A stretch of 64,000 bases of DNA. It comes from Parapedobacter sp042666505. Lineage in GTDB: Bacteria; Bacteroidota; Bacteroidia; Sphingobacteriales; Sphingobacteriaceae. Made by a program: the position numbers and the translations under genes. Positions 34,021 to 42,529 of this stretch are shown piece after piece; the stretch's first letter is position 1, and each line of letters begins with the position of its first letter. The notes beneath the pieces are model-generated. The model did no database searches. It was given only the letters and a program-made list of their open reading frames with translations, and was not told where the DNA came from. The DNA is taken from contig NZ_JBHTDN010000004.1 of NCBI RefSeq assembly GCF_042666505.1, forward strand, positions 186,001-250,000. The letters run 5' to 3'.

Positions 34021-35439
34021 ATGGTTTTCTCGGTGGCCAGTTGGTATAAAGGAAGTCTGTTTTTTACCCTGTTCATATTACTTGCAAATGCCTTAGTCTG
34101 TGCTTCGGTGAAGGTATCAGGCGACAGCATCGTGCCCGATGCAAGACCCCATATCATTTTCTTGCTGACGGATGACCAGCGGGCGGATGCGTTGGGGGTT
34201 ATGGGGAATCCCGTTATCCAAACGCCACATTTGAACGCGATGGCTAAGGACGGATATCTTTTTCGCAACGCCTATGTGACCACTTCAATATGTTCGGTAA
34301 GCCGTGCGAGCCTGCTCAGCGGCCAATACATGTCGAGGCATAAAATCAGCGATTTCAGCACCAATTTTACCGAGGAGGCACTTGCTAACACCTATCCGAT
34401 GCGGTTGCAGAAAGCGGGTTATCACATCGGATTTATCGGTAAATACGGTGTGGGAAATCGGCCGCCGAGCGACCGCTTTGACTTTTGGTCATGTTGGGAT
34501 CGGGGCCAGCCTCCCTATTGGTTGAAAGATGGTGCTGGCAAAGACGTTCATCATACCGACAGTGTGGAACGGGATGTTATGCGGTTTTTAGACGAATATG
34601 GAACGCAGGCGACCCCGTTTTGTTTATCGGTCAGTTTTAAAGCACCTCATGAACTTGACGGCGACCCACCTGTGTATCAAGTCCAGGAACGTTTCGAAAG
34701 TTTGTACGAGGATATTTCCATTCCTGCCCAACCTAATGGCGGCGAGGAAGCTTGGAAACGGACGCCTCCTTTTTTTCATAATCCAAAAAATATTGCCCGC
34801 AAGCGGTGGGAAGGTTTGTTCGGCTCCGAGGAGCAGTATCAGGCAAATGTAAAGAATTATTATCGGTTAATTACCGGAGTGGATGAAGTGGTAGGCAAAC
34901 TACGTGAAAAACTAACCAGGTTGGGCATTGACGACCGCACGGTGATCATTTTTATGGGCGACAATGGTTTCTGTTTGGGAAACCATGGTTTGGAGGGAAA
35001 GTGGTTCGGTTATGAAGAATCGGTACGGGTACCGCTGATCATTTACGACCCCCGCAAACCGATTGCCACGCCGGGTGACATTCAGGAGATGGTGTTGAAT
35101 ATCGATATTGCCCCGACAATTCTCGGATATGCACAGGTGCCCATTCCGCCCTCTATGCAGGGTATGGATCTCCGGCAGGTTGCTCTGCATAAACAACCTA
35201 CCCGCCCGGATTTCTATTATGAGCATACCTTTATGGGAAGTCCCGGCATCCCGAAAGTAGAAGGTGTGATTGGCAGCAGGTATAAGTACATGATTTACAC
35301 GGAACACGCATACGAAGAACTGTTCGACCTTGACCAAGATCCTTATGAGTTGAATAATATCGCTGCGGATGAAGTCCACGTGCAACGATTAAAACAAATG
35401 CGGGAGCGCTATGCATTGTTAAAGCAGGCCGCTCAGTAA
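34021..35439 (+). CDS. Sulfatase (formylglycine-dependent, S1 family)
   Basis: A 472-residue exported sulfatase with a hydrophobic signal segment in the first ~30 residues. HIIFLLTDDQRADALG gives the metal-binding DD. The maturation site is SICSVSRASLLSGQY, with Cys as formylglycine precursor; Val replaces the usual Pro/Ala of CxPSR. Further sites are FIMGDNGFCLGNHGLEGK and DIAPTILGYA. It probably removes sulfate from a polysaccharide. No maturase gene is in the window. An in-frame TTG at 33997 could start earlier, but ATG 34021 is preferred. It begins 25 bases after the Prc stop. Confidence 0.9.
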   Translation: MVFSVASWYKGSLFFTLFILLANALVCASVKVSGDSIVPDARPHIIFLLTDDQRADALGVMGNPVIQTPHLNAMAKDGYLFRNAYVTTSICSVSRASLLSGQYMSRHKISDFSTNFTEEALANTYPMRLQKAGYHIGFIGKYGVGNRPPSDRFDFWSCWDRGQPPYWLKDGAGKDVHHTDSVERDVMRFLDEYGTQATPFCLSVSFKAPHELDGDPPVYQVQERFESLYEDISIPAQPNGGEEAWKRTPPFFHNPKNIARKRWEGLFGSEEQYQANVKNYYRLITGVDEVVGKLREKLTRLGIDDRTVIIFMGDNGFCLGNHGLEGKWFGYEESVRVPLIIYDPRKPIATPGDIQEMVLNIDIAPTILGYAQVPIPPSMQGMDLRQVALHKQPTRPDFYYEHTFMGSPGIPKVEGVIGSRYKYMIYTEHAYEELFDLDQDPYELNNIAADEVHVQRLKQMRERYALLKQAAQ

Positions 35440-35455
35440 CTGCTTATTTATCATA

Positions 35456-36358
35456 TCAGGAACCAGGCTTTTTCGCTGTTTTCATGCGCTGGACCAGGTA
35501 GAGGCCTGATAGAACCAGCACTACGCCAACAAATGTATGCCAGGAAAGGGGTTCTTTCATCAGGACCGCCGCAATGGCGAACCCGGCGATGGGACACAGA
35601 AACAGCCAAGCCGATGCGTTGACGGGATTGTCGCGCAGGAGGTAAAGCCATAGCAGCACGGCGATGATGGATACGGGTATGGCTAGCCAAATAACGGCAC
35701 CCCACCATTGGGGGGCAAATACATTTGCCGACCGGTCGAAGAAGACGACCATAAAAGGTAGCAAGCAAACCCCTCCAATGAGGGTTTGCCAGCCATTAAT
35801 GGTCAAGATGTGCAGATCACCCCAGTCTTGTCTGGCAAAATAGATGGCTCCCGCCGAGTACGAGAGCATGCTTAGAAAGAGAATACCGAGGCCCAGCAAG
35901 CTCGCGTGGCTTTCCTGGTAGAGTGGGTAAGCAGCCAGCAACATGCCGGCAATACACAACAGGAAACTGAGAACCGTATTTAAGCGAATGGGTTGCTTAA
36001 ACCATACGGCATTGATTAATAGAATGAGCACCGGATTCGTTGCTACGAACAATGTACCCAACCCGGCTGATACTTCCCGCATGGCCAGCACATATAAGCC
36101 CAAGTACAAGGTTATATTTAACAAGCCGTAAATAAAGAGTTGTTTCCAAATTTTTCTCTCAGAAGGCAGCCGTTGCCGCATTATCCCATGTGTCAATGCC
36201 AGCATCAGGGCAGATGCCAACGCAAACCGCGCCACCGCCATCACAAACGGCTGGGACGATTCGAGGCCGATTTTCGTCGCTGCGGACGCAGACGCCCAAA
36301 AAATCGCGAAGATCGTCCCCGACAAAAAGTAAGTGAACCGTTGGAGTTGCGTTTTCAA
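35456..36358 (-). CDS. EamA/DMT family permease
   Basis: A 300-residue inner membrane protein with about ten hydrophobic segments arranged as two EamA repeats (for example TIFAIFWASASAATKIGLE and MREVSAGLGTLFVATNPVLI in the first half, NPVNASAWLFLCPIAGFAIAA in the second). The family exports small metabolites; substrate unknown. The C-terminus is basic (MKTAKKPGS), consistent with a cytoplasmic end. It converges on the sulfatase gene and is divergent from the rhomboid gene. Confidence 0.87.
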   Translation of the reverse strand: MKTQLQRFTYFLSGTIFAIFWASASAATKIGLESSQPFVMAVARFALASALMLALTHGIMRQRLPSERKIWKQLFIYGLLNITLYLGLYVLAMREVSAGLGTLFVATNPVLILLINAVWFKQPIRLNTVLSFLLCIAGMLLAAYPLYQESHASLLGLGILFLSMLSYSAGAIYFARQDWGDLHILTINGWQTLIGGVCLLPFMVVFFDRSANVFAPQWWGAVIWLAIPVSIIAVLLWLYLLRDNPVNASAWLFLCPIAGFAIAAVLMKEPLSWHTFVGVVLVLSGLYLVQRMKTAKKPGS

Positions 36359-36428
36359 CCTCGATGGAATTTTGCGCGAAACTACTTAAAAGAATTCACG
36401 ATTTCCCAACAATCCCGATGGAATCACC

Positions 36429-36436
36429 TATCTTCG
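36429..36436 (+). promoter_or_regulatory. Possible -7 box for the rhomboid gene
   Basis: TATCTTCG matches TAnnTTTG with one mismatch and lies 22 bases before the ATG at 36459. No clear -33 element is seen. Confidence 0.3.
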
Positions 36437-36458
36437 TCTTTAGAATAAAACGGGTAGT

Positions 36459-37205
36459 ATGCTATTGCCTATTGGAGACGAGAATCATGACAGGAGGACA
36501 TTTCCCATTGTCAACTATGTATTGATCGCGTTAAACGTCGTTGTGTTTGTGCTTTTTCAGGGCTTTGGCTATAATATCCAATTTACATTTTCATACGCCA
36601 CCATTCCCGCAGAAATATTGACAGGTAGAGATATCGTTACGGATAATCAGTTGATTGTCGATCCGATATCGGGCCAGTCCTTCGAGATGCCGGGATTGCA
36701 GCCAACGGGTATCCCTGTGTTTTTGACGCTCATCACAGCCATGTTTATGCACGGCGGTATCGGGCACCTGGCGGGGAATATGCTGTACTTATGGATCTGT
36801 GGCGATAACGTCGAAGATCGGTTAGGACACTTCAGGTATCTCGTTTTTTATTTATTATGCGGCGTATTGAGCGGATTGAGTCATGTATTCAGCGTCTTGT
36901 TCTTCGGTCAGGATCTATTGACGCCTTGTTTGGGCGCCTCGGGAGCGATCTCTGCCGTCCTAGCAGGTTATGTGGTACTCTTTCCGCACAAGCGTATTAC
37001 GTTTTTGCTGTTTCTTTTCTTCGTTTCTGTGCCTGCTATTCTGGCAATAGGCTTGTGGTTCCTCTTTCAGGTGAGCAACGGAATCGGAGCCTTGGGAGGG
37101 GAACAAGCAGGCGGTGTAGCTTACGCTGCACATATCGGCGGATTCATTGCGGGCTTGTTGCTGGTCAACCGTTTTAAACGACGTTTATCGTACGTTCGCA
37201 GGTAA
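36459..37205 (+). CDS. Rhomboid family intramembrane serine protease
   Basis: A 248-residue polytopic protease that cleaves within membrane helices. About six membrane segments are visible. Conserved sites are HGGIGHLAGNMLYLW (~100-114, with the HxxxN-type motif), the catalytic Ser in CLGASGAISAVLAGY (GxSG) and the catalytic His in YAAHIGGFIAGLLL. The extended first loop with QSFEMPGLQPTG is common in Bacteroidota homologues. The active dyad is intact. The gene is monocistronic, followed by a strong inverted repeat at 37292. Confidence 0.92.
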   Translation: MLLPIGDENHDRRTFPIVNYVLIALNVVVFVLFQGFGYNIQFTFSYATIPAEILTGRDIVTDNQLIVDPISGQSFEMPGLQPTGIPVFLTLITAMFMHGGIGHLAGNMLYLWICGDNVEDRLGHFRYLVFYLLCGVLSGLSHVFSVLFFGQDLLTPCLGASGAISAVLAGYVVLFPHKRITFLLFLFFVSVPAILAIGLWFLFQVSNGIGALGGEQAGGVAYAAHIGGFIAGLLLVNRFKRRLSYVRR

Positions 37206-37291
37206 AAGAATCGTTGCGTGGGCTTTACTATACGTCGGTTGACGGAGGCATCGCATGTTGGAGGTTGTCAACTAGCACTTGTATAAAAACG

Positions 37292-37324
37292 AAAGGTTTC
37301 CAAACGGGGAGAATGGAAACCTTT
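37292..37324. terminator. Bidirectional hairpin terminator
   Basis: AAAGGTTTCC (37292-37301) and GGAAACCTTT (37315-37324) form a perfect 10-bp stem with a 13-base loop. On the minus strand a CGTTTTTAT tract follows. It lies between the convergent rhomboid and glycosyltransferase genes and could stop both. Confidence 0.7.
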
Positions 37325-37467
37325 ACTAACCAATTATAAACCTAAATTATGATGACACAAAGATAATGCACATTTCTGAAACAACTGCACTGCACTGTCC
37401 TGCCTAACGCGAGTCCATAAAAAAATAAGCTTCGATTTCCGGGTCGTTCCGGAAGTTATTTAGCGGA

Positions 37468-38379
37468 TCAGGGTAACAGACCTTTTGCCCTGCGGATAAA
37501 GGGCTTGATGCGATAGAGGCCATCGGAAAGTTTACGGATGAGCCGTTCATCGTAGTATTGATCCGGCACAACAAAGGGGTTCGGCTGAATGCGCTGTGCA
37601 TCGAGCTCGTTTGTTTGCATATCAGCGATATCGGAAGTCGTCTTATGGGTGTGCGAGGCATCTCTGCCGAAACCGATATTGCTGACCAGATTTACGGCAG
37701 GTACGATGCTGAGCCCCGAGTTAATGGCGCGGGCGAAACTCCATTGGTAATCCCATGTATCCAGGTTTTTTTCATAAACCTGCTCGTATAATGACATTCG
37801 CCAAGCGTAGGCGTTGCCCAAAAATCCTTTGAGGGTTTCGGAGGCTTTGGCTTGGCGATATTTCTCCGGCGAAAGGTCAAAATGTTTCCATGCCCTGCGC
37901 CAGCTCGCCCATCCCCATATTCCCCCGTATTTGGAAAAGAAATAGGAATATTGCGGATCGGGTGTGTACCGTCCGATAAAATTAGTGCCGGAAATCTGCA
38001 TAATGCGGGTGTCGTCCCGATAGGCCGCCAGCATGGCCGCGCAAAAGTTAAAAAACGAGAGATCCGGAAGGCAGTCGTCTTCGAGGATGATGCCGCAATC
38101 CTCATGCTCGAAGAACCACGATATCCCTTCGCTTACCGCTAGTTTACAGCCAAGGTTGGTAGGCCTAAACAGGGTTTTTACCTCGCATTCCCAGTCAATG
38201 TTCCCGGTCAAAAACTGCCGTACCTGTTCAATTTTGTGAGGCTCATCCTGGACATGCGCCCGGGGGCCGTCTGAAGCCAGGTAAAGTTTAGCGGGACGGT
38301 ATTGTGCCACCAGGTTGAATACCCGTTTGGTGGTATCCAAACGGTTGAACGTAAGTAGCAATACCGGAATTTTGTTCAT
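37468..38379 (-). CDS. GT-A glycosyltransferase-like protein (paralogue of the gene at 22 kb)
   Basis: A 303-residue GT-A protein. ATG 38379 makes an ATGA overlap with the upstream methyltransferase and starts directly at the first strand (KIPVLLLTFNRLDTTKRVF). The metal site is CGIILEDDCLPDLSFFNFC. The signature block GGIWGWASWRRAWKHFDLSPE matches its paralogue at 21980-22900. A different minus-strand frame stays open past its stop and encodes a protein-like tail down to 37404 (see findings), so a C-terminal frameshift is conceivable. Donor and acceptor unknown. Confidence 0.8.
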   Translation of the reverse strand: MNKIPVLLLTFNRLDTTKRVFNLVAQYRPAKLYLASDGPRAHVQDEPHKIEQVRQFLTGNIDWECEVKTLFRPTNLGCKLAVSEGISWFFEHEDCGIILEDDCLPDLSFFNFCAAMLAAYRDDTRIMQISGTNFIGRYTPDPQYSYFFSKYGGIWGWASWRRAWKHFDLSPEKYRQAKASETLKGFLGNAYAWRMSLYEQVYEKNLDTWDYQWSFARAINSGLSIVPAVNLVSNIGFGRDASHTHKTTSDIADMQTNELDAQRIQPNPFVVPDQYYDERLIRKLSDGLYRIKPFIRRAKGLLP

Positions 38380-39020
38380 ATTGAAAAACAATTGTTAGGC
38401 CGGTAGAAAACACTGGTTTCCTTTCGGTAAAACAGACCCGGCGAAATCCCGCTGAAAGGGAGCATTTTGAAACCGGCCTGTTTAAGATAGGCAACCCCTT
38501 CCTGGAATTTCTCTAATTGACTATCATCGAAGATGATCACCCCCTGTTCGCTAAGTGCTTCGGCAGCGTGCTTGCAGCAATTATTGCGGTCAAATCCGTC
38601 GATCAGAACCACGTCGAATTTTTTGCCTTGCAACGTTGCCGCTCGGCAGTAATCGCTGTTCACGATCCCTTCATAATGGACCAATGTGACGTTTTCAGCT
38701 TTGTCTTTCATTCCCGCAGCTAACCATTCCCGGTCATGTTCGGCCGACGTGACGGACGCAACCCGTTTGGAAAAATAGCGGGTGGAATATCCCGAACCAT
38801 ACTCAAACACGTGGAGTGTATTGGCAAGCCGTGGCTCCATAAAGTCGATAAATGAATACGTAAACCACGGTAGCGGTTGTTTGTCCTTATCGAGAGGTAC
38901 ACGTGCCCGATAGGCTTCCATCCAGCCAATTTCCGCTAAATAGCCTTTCACACCGAACGAAAGCAGTGATCTGACCTTGCGCAGGCTGAATAAGCTGCTT
39001 ATCGGATAAATAAACTTCAT
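38376..39020 (-). CDS. Class I SAM-dependent methyltransferase-like protein
   Basis: A 214-residue protein. ATG 39020 overlaps the flippase stop (ATGA) and was preferred over a longer frame. The SAM motif LHVFEYGSGYSTRYFSKRV (~60-78) is followed by VTSAEHDREWL, FDVVLIDGFDR and VIIFDDSQLEKF. Sequence order and motifs closely parallel the methyltransferase at 22884-23609, and in both loci the same GT family follows directly. It is likely to act in glycan or lipid-linked sugar modification. Confidence 0.78.
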   Translation of the reverse strand: MKFIYPISSLFSLRKVRSLLSFGVKGYLAEIGWMEAYRARVPLDKDKQPLPWFTYSFIDFMEPRLANTLHVFEYGSGYSTRYFSKRVASVTSAEHDREWLAAGMKDKAENVTLVHYEGIVNSDYCRAATLQGKKFDVVLIDGFDRNNCCKHAAEALSEQGVIIFDDSQLEKFQEGVAYLKQAGFKMLPFSGISPGLFYRKETSVFYRPNNCFSI

Positions 39021-40366
39021 TTTTTTGTTGATTTGCGTGCTAAGGTACTCAATGTATTCCACAATACGAGCGCTTTCAAAAGGGAAATGCCATGAGCCCG
39101 TGTCCTGGGAATGAACAGGACCGAGTATGTCGAGATGAAATACGCGATCAGCGTGGCTACCGCCGCGCCATTCATGCCATAGCGGGGCAGGAGCCAGAGG
39201 TTGAGAAGAATGTTGGCTACAGCACCAACGGCGGTGCGAAGAAACGATATGCGCGTAAGGTTTTCAGCGATCAGGTATTGACCACTGGCTGTGCCAAGGA
39301 AAACGAATACCCCCGCCCAGATGTGGATGGCAAGGGTAGGTGCACCGATGCGGAACTCCGGATTATACAGCCATTGATAGATATAGGGGGCTATGAACGT
39401 GACGATCAACGCGATGCCGGCGCTGATGAGAACCATGAGTTCGTAAAGTTGCTGCAGCCGTTTTTCATAGCGTGCAGGATTGTCGCGGCGGGCATGCATG
39501 AGTGCCGGAAAGAGTGCTGCTACCAGTGCCATCGGAAAAAAATACCAGCCTTCACTCAACGCCACCACGGTGGTGTAGACGCCTAATACCGATTCCCCCC
39601 GGAAGGCATCCAACATCAGTTGATCTATTTTCATATAGAGTGTCACAAACACAGACGACAACGCCAAAGGCCAGGAACGCTTGAGCAAATTCCATGCGAC
39701 TGCGCGGTCGAATTTCCAATGGAATGGATTGTGTCGCTGTGTCCGATAGGCATAGATATACCCAAATGCCAGCAGTAGCGCATCTACGAGCAGCATCCAA
39801 ACAAAGGCGGTTAATGACGCTCCCAATAGGATTAACGCGAGTTTTAACAACGCTGACAGCAAATTGGCACCCACATGCACGTACATGATAAACTTGCCCT
39901 TGGCGATGGATTGGAAGTAGCAATCGATGATGTTGACAGACTGGGCGATACATATGAATGATACGATGGCTACGTATCGAAATGGAGCTGCCGGAGGTTC
40001 CGGGGCATAGTAGCTGATGAACAGGTATGCCAAATAAATCAACGGGATGATGGCCAAGCCCGCGTATAAACGCATGCGAAACGCCGATCCTAGGATGGTG
40101 CGATGCCGCTGGGGATGCACGAGCAGTTCCCGGGTTACCAAACTGTCGGTGCCCAAGCTGCTTGCAGCGGCAAAAAATGCGACCAGTACAAGCGGGTAAT
40201 TAAGGATTCCGTTCTGTGCATCGCCGAGGTAGTTGGGAATGGCAATGGCCGTAACCAACATCTTAATAAGCAGCGATCCTACGCGTGCCATGAGCAGCCA
40301 CCCGGTGTTTTTCAGGTACTTGTCAAACGCCTGCGCGTCAAAGCCGGGGAGGGAGGGTAGCTTCAT
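39017..40366 (-). CDS. Polysaccharide biosynthesis protein / Wzx-type flippase (MATE/MVF superfamily)
   Basis: A 449-residue membrane protein with about 12-14 hydrophobic helices. The start DKYLKNTGWLLMARVGSLLIKMLV is typical of oligosaccharide flippases. Later segments include FFAAASSLGTDSLVTRELL, FRGESVLGVYTTVVALSEGWYF and YGMNGAAVATLIAYFISTYSVLF. It probably flips lipid-linked glycan across the inner membrane. It leads the three-gene operon with the methyltransferase and GT. No Wzy-like polymerase is visible in the window. Confidence 0.87.
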   Translation of the reverse strand: MKLPSLPGFDAQAFDKYLKNTGWLLMARVGSLLIKMLVTAIAIPNYLGDAQNGILNYPLVLVAFFAAASSLGTDSLVTRELLVHPQRHRTILGSAFRMRLYAGLAIIPLIYLAYLFISYYAPEPPAAPFRYVAIVSFICIAQSVNIIDCYFQSIAKGKFIMYVHVGANLLSALLKLALILLGASLTAFVWMLLVDALLLAFGYIYAYRTQRHNPFHWKFDRAVAWNLLKRSWPLALSSVFVTLYMKIDQLMLDAFRGESVLGVYTTVVALSEGWYFFPMALVAALFPALMHARRDNPARYEKRLQQLYELMVLISAGIALIVTFIAPYIYQWLYNPEFRIGAPTLAIHIWAGVFVFLGTASGQYLIAENLTRISFLRTAVGAVANILLNLWLLPRYGMNGAAVATLIAYFISTYSVLFIPRTRAHGISLLKALVLWNTLSTLARKSTKK

Positions 40367-40794
40367 GGGATACCGTCAGTGATTTTCGGCAAAGATAGGC
40401 GAATAATCAGCAAGTCGAGGGTTTGAATAAAAAAGACCGCTTCGCAGTTATCATACTTTGGCGGCAATCGCATGCTTGTCATTGGACTGATCTTAGACTG
40501 CTGTTAGACTGCCGCGCGTGGCTTGGCGTTCTGCGTGCTGTTAGCTTGCTGTTTGCTGGCTGTTTGCCGCACCCTGACCGCAAGGGGATAGGAGTCAGAC
40601 TACCAGCTGACCCCTCCATAATATGTCGCGGTTGAGTTGCCGTGACGCGCGCCTTTGGCAAATCTCCCGTGGTCATAAGGTTGGGTGTCCAGCAAAAAAA
40701 TCGTTTCTTGTAATATCATTCGGGTGTAATCAAATGCATTATTCTTTTTGCATGCCATCGTAATTTGCTAATATTACCCGAAAATTAGCAAACT
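40367..40794. other. 428-base intergenic region without a convincing gene
   Basis: The middle part (~40470-40580) is a degenerate, repetitive stretch built from CTGTTAG/GACTGC/TTGCTG-like words. Its longest frame (70 codons, + strand) has no protein-like features. The last 60 bases before tpx are AT-rich and should hold the tpx promoter, but no exact TAnnTTTG box is present (TAATTTG near 40761 is the closest). Confidence 0.5.
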
Positions 40795-41295
40795 ATGGCA
40801 ACGATCACATTCAAAGGTACAGAAGTTCATACTACGGGCGAGCTTCCTTCAGTTGGAAGTCAGGCTCCCGATTTCAAATTGACAGCGGGTAATTTGTCGG
40901 ATAAGACCCTGGCTGATTATCAAGGTAAAAAAGTAATCCTTAATATCTTTCCAAGCATTGATACGGGTACCTGTGCGGCTTCGGTGAGAACCTTTAATCA
41001 GAAAGCTGCAGGACTCGACAACACGGTCGTGCTTTGTATTTCGAAAGACTTGCCTTTTGCTCAGGGACGTTTTTGTGCAGCTGAAGGGATCAGTAATGTC
41101 GAAACGCTTTCCGAATACAAGGACGGCAATTTCTCCGATGCCTATCAGTTGAAAATTTCCGATGGTCCACTGGCTGGATTGTTAAGCCGCGCGGTGGTGG
41201 TTATCGACGAAAATGGGAAAGTGCGCTATACCGAGCAAGTTTCGGAAATCGCAGACGAACCCAATTATGACGCTGCCCTAACTGCAATAGCGTAA
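40795..41295 (+). CDS. tpx: Thiol peroxidase (atypical 2-Cys peroxiredoxin)
   Basis: A 166-residue Tpx-type peroxiredoxin that reduces peroxides with thioredoxin. The peroxidatic Cys60 lies in SIDTGTCAASVRTFN and the resolving Cys94 in QGRFCAAEGI, the spacing seen in E. coli Tpx. Length is normal and the start is unambiguous (ATGGCAACGATC). It is followed directly by a hairpin that begins at the stop codon. Confidence 0.96.
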   Translation: MATITFKGTEVHTTGELPSVGSQAPDFKLTAGNLSDKTLADYQGKKVILNIFPSIDTGTCAASVRTFNQKAAGLDNTVVLCISKDLPFAQGRFCAAEGISNVETLSEYKDGNFSDAYQLKISDGPLAGLLSRAVVVIDENGKVRYTEQVSEIADEPNYDAALTAIA

Positions 41296-41328
41296 CCTTA
41301 GGCAGAGCCGGATACGGCTTTTAAGGTT
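41294..41328 (+). terminator. Hairpin terminator of tpx
   Basis: AACCTTA (41294-41300) pairs with TAAGGTT (41322-41328), and inside it AGAGCCG pairs with CGGCTTT around a GATA loop. The stem starts within the tpx stop codon. Only a short T-run follows. Confidence 0.55.
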
Positions 41329-41347
41329 TCGCGGATGCATTTACTCC

Positions 41348-42529
41348 ATGACCAGAACAAAGCCTTATTTCTGCAGGTGGGGAATGATTGCCATCTTCCT
41401 ATTGGGTTGTTTACCTGATCTGCAGGCCCAAATCTGGCCCCGGGGTCAGGTAGATACTCCTTATCTGCATATTCCTAAGCGGAGGCAGTTGCTGGTGCAG
41501 TTGGATATTGAGAACGGGGGGATGATCGCCAACAACAAATTAGTTCGTGAATCATTCGGAAACATCTATTATAACGGGATCAACCTGCGGGTTGGCTGGC
41601 AAACAGATCGGGAGGGAGATAGCTACCATCAGTTATATAATTTTCCGATCTACGGGATTGGGCTTTATGCTAGCACCTTTCGGAAAGCAGAAATCGGTAC
41701 CCCTACAGCCCTCTATGGGTTCTTTGCAGCTCCTATAACCGCGGGGCGTTTCAAACGGTGGGACTTTAATTATCGGATTTCGTTGGGATTGGCCAGTAAC
41801 TTTGAACCCTATGATGAAGAAAACAATCCGTTGAATATCTTATTGGGTACGCATCGGAACGTCTTTATCGATTTGGGTTTTCAAGCCAATTACCGGATAA
41901 GTAACCAGTTGCAGTTGGGGGCTGGCTTGTCATTCCATCACTTTTCCAATGGCTCAATCCGGCAACCTAATAAGGGTATCAATCTGTTGCCCTTGAGTGT
42001 CACCGCGACTTACGTTCCCCATCGGCAGATACCGGATTTTACCAAACGGGAATTACCTGAACTTGACGAAAAAGGACAGATTCATCTGCATTATGCTTTC
42101 GGTATTAAGCAATTTGAACCCCGGAATAGAAAACGATACTTCAAATCTACGGTTGGGGTGTATTGGAGTTATGCGGTAGGTTACAAATGGCGTCTCGGCG
42201 TGGGTGGCGACCTGTTTTATTCCGATTCGGGGAATCAGCCCGAAATTGCCGGCGATGCGCTTAATAAGGTAAAGTCCATGTTTTCGGGAGGTCCTGCCTT
42301 CTACGTCGACCATGTGTTGACCAAGCGATTATACCTTAATGGCAATGTTGGCGTCTATGTACATCGGAATAAATTCAATGGAGAGGTTAAGCCGATGTTT
42401 TTGCGCATCGGTACACGATACAAGGTTTGGAAAAACGCTTACGCCGGTGTATCCATCAAAGCGCACGCTGGAAAGGCCGACTTTGTGGAGTGGACAATGG
42501 GATATACCATACAACGCCGGCCTATTTAG
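41348..42529 (+). CDS. Acyloxyacyl hydrolase / PagL-like lipid A 3-O-deacylase
   Basis: A 393-residue outer-membrane beta-barrel candidate with a signal peptide ending near PDLQAQ (residue ~27). The block LGAGLSFHHFSNGSIRQPNKGINLLPLS carries the PagL-type catalytic HxSN motif (HFSN) and downstream PNxGIN. Alternating hydrophobic/aromatic strands continue to the end (VEWTMGYTIQRRPI). Such enzymes remove an ester-linked acyl chain from lipid A in the outer membrane. It is longer than PagL (~150-170), as is usual in Bacteroidota. Its 3' end overlaps the convergent pgi by 8 bases. Confidence 0.82.
   Translation: MTRTKPYFCRWGMIAIFLLGCLPDLQAQIWPRGQVDTPYLHIPKRRQLLVQLDIENGGMIANNKLVRESFGNIYYNGINLRVGWQTDREGDSYHQLYNFPIYGIGLYASTFRKAEIGTPTALYGFFAAPITAGRFKRWDFNYRISLGLASNFEPYDEENNPLNILLGTHRNVFIDLGFQANYRISNQLQLGAGLSFHHFSNGSIRQPNKGINLLPLSVTATYVPHRQIPDFTKRELPELDEKGQIHLHYAFGIKQFEPRNRKRYFKSTVGVYWSYAVGYKWRLGVGGDLFYSDSGNQPEIAGDALNKVKSMFSGGPAFYVDHVLTKRLYLNGNVGVYVHRNKFNGEVKPMFLRIGTRYKVWKNAYAGVSIKAHAGKADFVEWTMGYTIQRRPI

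Noticed and set aside
40423..40635. 70-codon frame in the spacer upstream of tpx
   Set aside because: It is built from degenerate CTGTTAG/TTGCTG repeats, and the translation has no protein-like pattern.
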